In this document: in pieces, positions 21,673 through 29,856 of the stretch
How positions within the stretch are numbered: position 1 is the first letter of the stretch
How the letters are laid out: the number at the start of each line of letters is the position of its first letter
Notes under the pieces: model-generated
The model's database searches: none
What the model was told of the DNA's origin: nothing
Seen by the model: the letters and a program-made list of their open reading frames with translations, nothing else
Position numbers and translations under genes: made by a program
Source of the DNA: Chloromonas sp. AAM2
Lineage: Eukaryota > Chlorophyta > Chlorophyceae > Chlamydomonadales > Chlamydomonadaceae
NCBI GenBank assembly: GCA_004335635.1
Contig: QAXH01000534.1
Coordinates: 1 to 29,856 of the forward strand
Direction: 5' to 3'
DNA: 29,856 nt

Positions 21673-21725
21673 TGAGGTAAAAAAGGAAGTTTGCCAGTTC
21701 TGGGACAATTTTACTTGTGGTAGTG
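21673..21725 (+). repeat. dispersed repeat, copy D
   Basis: A run of A, then GGAAG and the perfect core TTTGCCAGTTCTGGGACA at 21690-21707, followed by ATTTTACTTGTGG. It sits in the 3' flank of the hypothetical gene. Confidence 0.8.
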
Positions 21726-22728
21726 TGACTGGTTGTAATGTGTGCAAAGGTGGTGATCGACCAGTGTCATCTGGCACTGAGTGGTGATGATGGTGCATGT
21801 TGGTAGGCGGTGGCGATTGCCACTACTGGGATAAATTTTGTCTGGGATAAATATGGAACATTGTCCTTCACAAGCACACAATGCACGACTCCATGACTCA
21901 GGACTCAGGATGTTACACGGTCCAACATGCTGAAGAACACAGCCAACAAACCGGTACGATCGTGCCACTTCCCATCGTTCCAATGTCATGCACTTGCTCA
22001 TGCACGCCATGCATGCCCCACCTGTCCGATCCTCTGTTTGGGTTATGTTGGTGTTCACTCACTGCATGTAGGTTCTGGATTTATGATCAGTTTGTTCTAG
22101 GTGTTCTGAGCACAGCCGTTAAGAGTACAAGTACATCATTTGCAGCCCCAGACATTTGCAGCACATTCCTTGGCTGGATTGTTGCAAGTGAACCTCAGGC
22201 TGCTGCCGTGCTTGACGTTGCCTGTGCATGTTGTGCTCACAACATCACACGTCTGCCTGGCTCAGTCGGCAGACATCACATCCACATGCACACCACTGAA
22301 GTACCACATGGTTGCGGTGGTGGACATGTAGCAAAAACATGGGGTCAATCTGCCATGCAAGCAGCAGCAGCAATTGTGTAGCGTTGAATGCTAGAATTGA
22401 ACATCACAGCTGTCTTGTTTATAACAGTGGCCCACAACTGACTGCTGCCCGCATGGTTGGTGGCATGCAGCCTCCCTCAGGGGTCATCAGGGGCTGCTCG
22501 TGCGTAAGATCACGTCCACACACAAGGGCCATCTCCATTTGCTCAATCAAAGTGTTTGGGAAAGAAGTGAAGGTGATCATAGGGTTGTTGAAGCCGGTGA
22601 AGCCAGGGGAAGCTGCCCAGGATCTGATTCAGGTCGTAAGGCAGAATCACATGATGGTAAGGCAGTATCATGGCTCATTGGCGCATCGTCCTCATCACTG
22701 CTTTCATATCACACGGACATTCAGGCAA

Positions 22729-22787
22729 AAAAAGAAGTTTGCCAGTTCTGGGACAATTTGCAGTGGCACCACTGGAACCAGTGTTGT
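22729..22787 (+). repeat. left inverted end (dispersed repeat copy E)
   Basis: Core at 22738-22755, followed by ATTTGCAGTGGCACCACTG, which is shared exactly with the opposite end. Confidence 0.8.
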
Positions 22788-23282
22788 AAGTGCGTGTTGT
22801 GGGGAGCAAGTGTCAGCCTGGGGGTACAATGTGCTTTGTGTGGTTCTCCGCACGTTCAACACTATCTCAGGTGTAGCCTACATGGTTGTCATGGACTGCA
22901 ACACATTGACTGTGGGATGTGCGAGGTTTACAAGGCACCTTGACATGTTGGATGTAACAATTGTTCAGGCTGAGTTCAGGTGCCGCAGAACTTGTAATGA
23001 TTTCCCAGTTGTGGTGCATCAGAATGCGCGAGGAACTATCGACATGATGCAAAGTTAGGGTCATAGATGTATAACAGACAGGTGACCCTGTGACGTGTGC
23101 CAACAGTGTGTGGCAACACTGTGTGGCCCTGTGACATGTGCCGCTTACTCTCAGTTGTGTCTCGTCGGTCAGCTGTCCACAAAAACTACTCCCAGTGTCA
23201 CTTCAAACATACCAACATGACTGAACAAACAGAGACGTCTACAGAACAGGTTTCACTGCCAGCACTGTCGATGCCCCACATC

Positions 23283-23341
23283 ACAACACTGGTGACAGTG
23301 GTGCCACTGCAAATTGTCCCAGAACTGGCAAACTTCTTTTT
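23283..23341 (-). repeat. right inverted end (dispersed repeat copy F)
   Basis: Core at 23315-23332 on the minus strand. It matches the left end base for base over 46 positions. Confidence 0.8.
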
Positions 23342-23380
23342 GTGAATCTGTGTGCTTACACAGCCGGATGGCCCGTGCAG

Positions 23381-23425
23381 CCCACACACCATCGCACAGG
23401 TCAGGGCTGTGCGATGGTGTGTGGG
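23381..23425. repeat. perfect 19-bp inverted repeat (hairpin)
   Basis: CCCACACACCATCGCACAG at 23381-23399 is exactly complementary to 23407-23425, with a seven-base loop (gtcaggg). It lies 39 bp outside the right end of the inverted-ended element and about 205 bp past the TTC29-like stop codon. Confidence 0.9.
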
Positions 23426-23629
23426 TGGATGTTTAGGTGGGTAAAGCAAGGTAACCATTTGAGGCAGCCATGATCAAGTGACAGTTAACTCGCCTCATCA
23501 TGACATGGCCTTCACTCAGGCGGGTTGAAACAGCTGGATTGAGCCGAAGTTTTGCTTGTGAACGAAGCAAGTTTACCAAGTCAGGCCCGCCGTTACGAAT
23601 GTGAAAGTATCATACATGAAGCCAGCAGT

Positions 23630-26386
23630 TCACAAGGCAGTGAACAGCGCTTTGTTGTTCTTCCAGGCAATCAATCGGGGAAGGTCATTGTTGACCACTT
23701 CCATGTAAGCCTGCAAGCATGTGACAGACGAGCATGGCTCCGCTCAGTTAGCTACGGGCAACATCAGGAGAAGGTATTGGCTCCAGAGTCGTGCTGAGCA
23801 ATAGGGTGCTTTACCTCCAGTCCAGCAACTCATTACTATGCCCTGGTATTACAAATGCTCTGATCACATGATCACATGATCATCTGTTGAGCAATGGAAG
23901 GTTCAGCAGGCAGCTGTATCAGGCTCTCGTGAGCCGCTATCTTCTTAATGGTATGAGTTGAAGCCAGATCACTGCCCATGACCAGAGAGCACATGGCACG
24001 ACTCACGGTGCACCTCAGTGTTGGCCACAGGCGCAGGTGCAACCAAACACCTCACCTGCATGTGCATCGCCCCACGTGCCACCCCGAGATTGAAGCGCGC
24101 TGCTTCTAGCGCCCGCTTGTCGGGAAGTGTGCGCGCAACTTCAAAGAAACGCTCAAAGAATGCAGCTGCTTGCTGGTAGTCAGCTTGTTCAAAGAACAGC
24201 AGGCCAAGGCTGCAGCTGGCGTATGCAGGACCCCAGGGGTCTTGGCCCCTGCATATAGCAGCGCAACAGCGCACCCTGTATGTCCACCTTGCACCACACA
24301 CACAGCATTCAGGGGTTTGAGCCAGGCTACCGTTTCGCCCATAATAACCAGCGCAGCCATGTGTTGCGCATGCTCCCGCGCCTGATGTGCTATAACACGA
24401 TGCCTTGGTATGCGTCATGCCCAATCAGATGAACAAATGCTGGGCCTTGAAACACGTGGGTATCAAGTCCCTAACCAGGTGTGCAGGCCCTCCCAGTCCA
24501 CACTGACCTTGAGGTGGTCTGTAGGTACGCCTGCAGTGACTGAATGGCCCCCTGTCCGTCGCCCGTGTGCTTGAGGCACTGCGCGTAGGTGGTGTGCGCC
24601 ACCCCCTCGGCCGCCTTGTCCAGCCCCGGCACAGCGCCGCCCGCTGTAAGCTCGATGTACTTGCGCAGGAAATACATGGCGTCCTGCCACTTGGACTGCC
24701 CGTAGTAGAGCATGCCCAGACGGTGGTTGGCCTTGGCAGCCGCATGCATGTCGCCCACCTGCAAGCACAACAGTGGTCACAAATGGAACAGGAACGTGAT
24801 CGTTACCAGAAAGACATCTCAGGTAATACAGTTGAAATTGTATCACTTATCAATACTCAGGTGATACAGTTGTAGCACTGCAATGCGGCATGAGTGTGGC
24901 TCGTTTTGGTTGGCGAAAGAGAAAATGCAGCGTATATGATGGATCCCAAGCCAGATGGAATGCCCATGGCCACTCTACGTGTAATGCCGGTTCTGCAAGC
25001 GCATTGTTGCTGTGGCCTGCCCACCTTATCAGCAGCCCTCAAACAGCGGTTGTATGCATCCATAGCAGACGCTACGTCGTCACTCTTCTCACACTCCTCT
25101 GCCTGACCCATGTACACAGTGGCCAGGCTGTTGAAGGCTGTCTCCATCTCAGCCTGCAGCCGGGCAAACACATCAAAACACATCAATCAGCCAGTGAGTG
25201 AGGTACCTGGCAGACAGAAAAGCTACTTGCAACAGTACAGCTTCAACGGGCAGCTTGAGGCTAGATGGTGAGGAATCATCATTTTTATCATTACATAGCT
25301 TATCATGGTTCAACCCACGGTACCGCAGGACCAACCAGCTAGGTGCTCAGCAGCAGCCAACATCCCCATCCTAAACAAAGCATGGGCATGATGCCCCCCA
25401 AAAACATGCACATGGTGAGGAATGACGACACAAAAAGCACGAGTCTAAAAATCTGCTGGCCGTGTTGCGTAGTACACCTAGTCATGCTGTCGTGCCTTTG
25501 ACTAGTAAGTAACCAGCAGTCCAGCATCAAATCCCTCTTGTCATACCCAGTTCCACTCACTTGAAGATCATTTTGGCTGGCCAGTTCCAGTCGTCTTTCA
25601 TGGCAGGCTATAGCAGCGGCTGTTTCATGCAGCTCCTCATACACCACACCCAAGGCCAAGTTGGCTTCCAGCTCGCCAGGCAGCCAGCCTGACTCCTTTG
25701 AAATATCCAGACATTGCTTGAAGAAGAATTCAGCTGTTCTCAGCCTGCCCAGCTGTGCGAAGTGCTTGGCTAAGTGCTTGTTAGCGGCGTACACCTCCTC
25801 TATCCGGCCTGACCGCCTAGCTGTGTCTGCTTGGGAGAGCTGGGACTTGAGTAGCAGGAGGGTTTCCTGGGGCAGGTCACCGCCTGAAGTGCTCAAGCCG
25901 TCGCCCAAAATGAGGTTGTTTTGGTTGGAGGTGTGGGTGAAACGGAAGAAATCCACAAATGCTTGGGGCTTCCCATCAATCAGGAGGGAAACAGCCAGGG
26001 TTTTCTTGTCCTGCATCTGGGCCTCCCGGTATGCAGCCTGCTCCGCTTGTTCAGCCTCCACTATAGCACTCTGCAGCTTCTCCTTGAAAGTGCGCTTCTC
26101 GGAAGATGTCAGGTTCCTGTAGGCACAACAAAGGAAGTGTGTGGATACCAAGGAGTGGAGCTGGCGCAGCATAGGCACACCGCAGCTGGTTTGCTAGCAT
26201 GTGGCCTGCACCACTTCTTGGGCCCCCATGCAAGCTGCAGTTGTTGCTGGACGCTACCGTATCGTCATCAATCAGATGCATCACCTCTGCCATCATTGCC
26301 ATGACCAGTGAACCAACTTACCGGCCCGCTGCATCCATTGGCGAGAAAGGGCCTGTCTTCTCCCTCGCCATGTCAAAGAACGCCAT
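23630..26386 (-). CDS. TTC29: tetratricopeptide repeat protein 29-like (axonemal) protein
   Basis: Six exons on the minus strand, 26386-26322, 26116-25561, 25153-25025, 24758-24508, 24248-24056 and 23710-23630, give 424 residues with matching phases. The N-terminal half (RNLTSSEKRTFKEKLQSAIV..., then GKPQAFVDFFRFT) is the TTC29-type lead-in. From about residue 171 at least five TPR helix pairs follow, for example ELEANLALGVVYEELHETAA, AKANHRLGMLYYGQSKWQDA and YASCSLGLLFFEQADYQQAA. The closing exon, AYMEVVNNDLPRLIAWKNNK, matches the family's C-terminal Leu-Pro...Trp-Lys signature and settled the last intron. TTC29 proteins are linked to axonemal dynein and intraflagellar transport and are needed for flagellar motility. 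Head-to-head placement with a second ciliary-looking gene fits that role. Usual family length is about 420-480 residues. Confidence 0.85.
23861..23883. repeat. 8-bp tandem repeat TGATCACA
   Basis: TGATCACA occurs about 2.8 times in tandem within intron 5 of the TTC29-like gene. Each unit includes the palindrome TGATCA. Confidence 0.75.
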
Positions 26387-26835
26387 TGTTGCCTTTTGCG
26401 AGTGCTGTAAGCAATTGCGCGCACTCAACTACAGGTACCAGTGCTGTCGCATCTTTGAAGTTTAGACGTCACTTAGATTACCAAGGACGTACACGTCCAG
26501 CGTCAGGCAGAAACAAACAACGCCACAGCGAGTTTGCGATTTGTGGCCTTAGTACGGCAAAGTAACGGGTTTGACCAGGGCTTTTTATGACCATAATGTT
26601 CACTACAGGTTGCATTGGTTATGTTACGTGTGTTCCCACTGCGCCGCATTCTGCAACATTTGCACAGTTTGGACGCGGCCAGCTGTTCCACTCCACGTGT
26701 TAAGGCACGCGCTTCTCTAGTTGCAATCACAAACTTCTGGCATAAGTTAGAAAGCTGGCTGGGTTTCAGGCCTTGAGGCTGGGGCGGTGCCCATGCCGCA
26801 TGAAGGCAGCAGCTGTTGAAAGTTGAGCAGCATCC
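26387..26835. promoter_or_regulatory. shared divergent promoter of two ciliary-type genes
   Basis: This 449-bp gap lies between two start codons pointing apart. It contains the palindrome GACGTC at 26465-26470 (TGACGTC on the minus strand, CRE-like) and an inverted pair GGACGT-AC-ACGTCC at 26485-26498, closer to the TTC29 side. These are candidates for shared regulation. No TATA box is obvious. Confidence 0.4.
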
Positions 26836-29694
26836 ATGGAGGCACAATCGCTTGCAACGCTTGGGTTGGGAGGGCCACCATGCTGGGCAGACGCACAGCG
26901 TATCATCTATGGCTCAGGGAATGGCCTGGTTTGCCATGATGTGGCCACAGGCTCCCAGGTAGGCCATGTGCAAGCCGTCTGGGTACCGGCGTGTGTGCCG
27001 ATGGCTTCAATGCTTCTCATGCATGCCCAACAGTTGCTCACCCCATGTGCTTCGCTTAGCACAGCATGTGCTGCATCATAGAGGTCAAACAGGCCAGACC
27101 CAAGGAATACTGATCAAATCGTCAACGTGACATATCCAGCCTGTCTCTCCCAGCTCGTGCTTTACATCCCTGCTCTTCTATGCGCTGCTGCTATGCTGCG
27201 ACACTGCTGCACCTGTGCAGATACACCTTTGGGGCAGTGGCAACAAGACACCAGGCGGGTCAGCGGGCGTGCCAGTGTATGCTGTGTGTGCCGCACGGCA
27301 GCTGGTGGCAGTGGCTTACAATGGAGCGGATGCGTCAATACACCTTGTCTCTGCACATGACTTCCACACCCAGGCTACCATCAAGGTCAGTGCACCAGGG
27401 TTCCACACCTGTGTGCATGCACACTCGTTATCAGCCGCACACATACTCACACATGCACCGTCGAACAAGCAACGTGGATACAGACAGTCCAGCAAACTCC
27501 ACGCACATCCATGCGCGTCACTCGTGTGTACCGGTATACGAGCAACATCTGTATCATCTATTGTTATCTCAGGAGCCCTGCAAGGACGCCAGCTGGCACT
27601 CGCTGGCCCTTAGTGCGGATGGCAGCCGGCTGCTGGGTGTGGGCAGCTACCCCGAGCACTGGATGGACGTGTGGGACATGGACACTGTCATACAGCCACA
27701 AAGGGTGGGCACAGAGGGTGGAAGGACAGGACCAGGGAAAGCAAGGAAATGCAGGGACCTTGGCGGACGGCTACTCCTGATGTTTACAGGATGGCAGGGG
27801 ACGGGAGGATGGATGATGTTGGGTTGTTAGGACATAAAACCAGGGCTGGTGACAGGATCCACAGCTGCTGCCAGGGGCCTGGTGGGGAAGGAAAGGTTCC
27901 AGCGAAATTGATTTGCGACGTGCACTTTGTATGATGCTGGCACTGCTGTGGTGGGATTAAATGAAATGGAGAGGATCAAGCATTTCAGGATGGCTGTGCT
28001 TAGTTTTTCCTTCTGAGTCATGCATGTGCGTTCATTGCTCCTGCAGAATCAGTTCAGCACGGCCTCAGCTCCATCAGGGGGTGCAAACGTTGCCAGCATG
28101 GCCCGCATGCGCCTGGGCCCACGCCTGGCCACGCACACACCCGTGTTCTTCCCGCTCAATCCCGGGGTGATGGCAGTAGCGGGGCCCACAGCCGCACGCG
28201 TGCTGGTCATTGAGAAACTGCTTGGAGCACAGAGACTGCACCAGGTGTGTGTGAGGGTCACGTGCGACATATTCTCATGTAATTGCAGGCTAAGGGTTGC
28301 GAGCCATTTTTCAATACCATCATGCGGTTCGGAGTGACCTGCACAAACCAAGTGGTGTCTGTGACTCGCAGCACGTGCGCACGGCTATGTGGGTACTAGA
28401 GAGTGGACCGAAGCAAGGCGACCTTGTTTGCCCTTTTGCCCGTGGTGCAGGCGGATGTGGATCTGGGTGCGCTGTTAGAGGGTGAAACTGTCAGCTGCCT
28501 CAGCTGGTCCGCCACCGGCTCGCTGCTGCTGGGTACCTCCAGCGGCCGCCTGCTGGGCGTCACTGGAGCAGCGCCTGCAGCCGTCAAGGAACAGGGCTGG
28601 GGGCTGGGGCCGGCTGCACTGGTTGCTGTCGAGCTTTGGGCGCCCCCGGATGAATCAGTCACTCTCAGCCACCCCGCCGCGGGCCGGCCGCCACGGCCCG
28701 CACGCCTGACTCTTGAGGGTGAAGTTGATCTGGGTACACCTGACGGAAACCGTACAGCACTGGGTGCGGTGGTGTCTGTCTTCTGCCTAGCATCCCACGT
28801 GGTGCTGGTGTATGCGGGTGGTGGTGCAGATGATGGGACGTCGGGCGCAGCACATATGCTGTGGTTAAGTGCAAGCACGCTAAAGGCATCAGCGCTGTGC
28901 GCCCTGCCAGGAAACGGTTGTGCGGCCCACGCCTGCATTTCCCCCAGCATGGACTGCGTACTGATCGCCACTGAGGCGAAGGACTTGGTGCAAGCCAGCA
29001 GCATGTTCACTGCACCCGTTAATCCTAACCCCAGCCCAAACCCGACCGCAAATCCTAGCATGGATTGTAGGGCTGAGGACGATGCCATGCAGCATGACCA
29101 GGATGGACATGGGCTGGAACCGGGGGCGGCTGTGGCGAGTGGCATGGGCAGGTGGAGGGCAGCCAGTGGGCCGACAGTCACGGCGCGTGTGCTGGCAAGC
29201 TTCCATGCGGGCAGGACGGGGTCGGTTGTCATGCTACCCAATGAGGTAAGACGTGACAGTGGTGTAGATGAGGATGGCACGTTGGGCTGTGGCGATGACA
29301 TGCTGTCAAGCATGTATGATTATACGCACTCCAAGTAAGAGTCTGTCATGCTTGTGATTGCTGCAATCCTAATCTTACAGAAGTGCAACAGGTGTCATAC
29401 TGCTACATCAGCAATCGAAATACATTCGTACCCCCTGTTACAGGGCATGCCAGAGGCACGTGCTTACCCTGATCACTTGACTGCAGATGTTCGCTACGGG
29501 TGGTGAGGACGGTCGTGTGCGGCTGTGGCAATGCACGCTGGGCGTGACCGACAGCGGGGGTCTGGTTCCGCAGGCCGCAGACACGCCCGAGGGGCCCCGG
29601 TTCGCCCTAGGGGTTACGCTGGTGGCCTCCTGGCAGCTGGGCTCGCCCGTCACCTACATGTGCGGCTTCATGGGGGGACCGCTCGTCATGGCAG
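26836..29694 (+). CDS. WD-repeat ciliary protein, CFAP43/CFAP44-like (N-terminal part; gene continues past window)
   Basis: Six exons, 26836-26958, 27221-27385, 27573-27704, 28047-28244, 28451-29245 and 29487-29694, encode the first 540 residues. The first five joins are phase 0; the last donor (G|GTGGGA) leaves phase 1 and the gene runs off the right edge. The start IIYGSGNGLVCHDVATGSQ, followed by ASIHLVSAHDFHTQATIK and LLGVGSYPEHWMDVWDMDTV, follows the opening beta-propeller of CFAP43/CFAP44-type proteins. Later blades include LSWSATGSLLLGTSSGRLLG and FATGGEDGRVRLW. In Chlamydomonas and animals those proteins tether dynein f/I1 heads on the axoneme. An Ala/Pro/Asn-rich insertion lies at about residues 400-450. 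Which of the two families it belongs to, or another ciliary WD protein, cannot be decided from the N-terminus alone. Confidence 0.8.
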
Positions 29695-29712
29695 GTGGGA
29701 TGCATGCAAGTA

Positions 29713-29856
29713 GGCCCACATGCAAAGTGGCCCACATGCAAGTAGGCCCACATGCAAAGCGGCCCACATGCAAAGTGGCCCACATGCAAGTAGGCCCACA
29801 TGCAAGTAGGCCCACATGCAAAGTGGCCCACATGCAAGTAGGCCCACATGCAAGTA
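29713..29856. repeat. 16-bp minisatellite, nine units to the window edge
   Basis: Nine exact-length 16-base units, GGCCCACATGCA followed by AGTA (five units), AAGT (three) or AAGC (one), fill the DNA from 18 bp past the exon 6 donor to the last base, so the array probably continues. Unit order by ending is AAGT, AGTA, AAGC, AAGT, AGTA, AGTA, AAGT, AGTA, AGTA. Confidence 0.95.

Larger units (their letters stand above)
22727..23342. mobile_element. short non-autonomous transposon-like element with long terminal inverted repeats
   Basis: The left end (from 22729) and the reverse complement of the right end (from 23341) are identical for 46 bases. They then differ by two bases before ACCAGTGTTGT, giving inverted ends of about 59 bp that face inwards. 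Both ends start A(5-7)-GAAG and contain the family core. The interior of about 500 bp has no transposase. No clear target-site duplication was seen next to the A-runs. The form suggests a MITE-like element; the family is not recognised. Confidence 0.65.
21653..23629. other. repeat-rich intergenic region
   Basis: Two kilobases without a supported gene, carrying repeat copy D, the inverted-ended element at 22727-23342 and the hairpin at 23381-23425. The 248-codon frame at 22312-23058 runs through the element end and looks like chance. Short duplications such as CCCTGTGAC(G/A)TGTGCC at about 23084-23099 and 23128-23143 are present. Confidence 0.55.

Noticed and set aside
22312..23058. 248-codon plus-strand open frame
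   Set aside because: It runs through the left end of the inverted-ended element and shows no domain, good start context or splice partner.
23969..24056. Read-through end for the TTC29-like gene past the exon 5 donor
   Set aside because: The extension has no family resemblance. The exon at 23710-23630 gives the expected C-terminal signature in the correct phase.
1..29856. tRNA, rRNA, CRISPR or bacterial operon signals
   Set aside because: None were seen on either strand; the split genes and splice sites mark this as nuclear eukaryotic DNA.

Overview
The window is nuclear DNA from a flagellated (ciliated) eukaryote, most likely a green alga. Genes are split by many short introns with GT-AG or occasional GC-AG borders and (T/C)GCAG acceptors. 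One gene is a plant/cyanobacterial-type FMN oxidase-like protein. Two divergent genes at the right end look ciliary (a TTC29-type TPR protein and a CFAP43/CFAP44-like WD-repeat protein). Candidate TGTAA poly(A) signals follow two genes. I cannot name the species. Exon models below were assembled by eye from reading frame, intron phase and family resemblance.

Layout, left to right. (1) Bases 1-4047, minus strand: a VIT + VWA domain protein with a Phe-Gly-rich repeat tail, cut by the left edge. (2) 4436-5794, plus: a small C2-domain protein with a Pro/Gln/His tail, head-to-head with (1). (3) 5795-7166: no gene, one 37-bp duplication. (4) 7167-8309, minus: a 144-residue coiled-coil protein with two GC-AG introns. 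(5) 8310-9823: no gene, a CAG repeat and one copy of a dispersed repeat. (6) 9824-16796, minus: a complete ten-exon GPI ethanolamine phosphate transferase 3 (PIG-O), 1,598 residues. (7) 17045-19430, plus: a complete seven-exon Alr4036-type pyridoxamine-phosphate-oxidase-like protein, head-to-head with PIG-O. (8) 19431-23629: repeat-rich. It holds a fragment of a second VWA-family C-terminus, an unrecognised 178-residue ORF, a short transposon-like element with about 60-bp inverted ends, and a perfect 19-bp hairpin. (9) 23630-26386, minus: TTC29-like TPR protein, 424 residues. (10) 26836 to the right edge, plus: the N-terminal six exons of the WD-repeat protein, head-to-head with (9). The window ends inside a 16-bp minisatellite in that gene's next intron.

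The genes do not form one pathway. PIG-O acts in GPI-anchor synthesis in the ER, and the TTC29/CFAP pair fits motile-cilium assembly and may share a bidirectional promoter. The most unusual material is a dispersed short repeat (core TTTGCCAGTTCTGGGACA). It occurs six times, in intron, 3' flank, intergenic and apparently coding positions, and two copies form the ends of a roughly 616-bp element.
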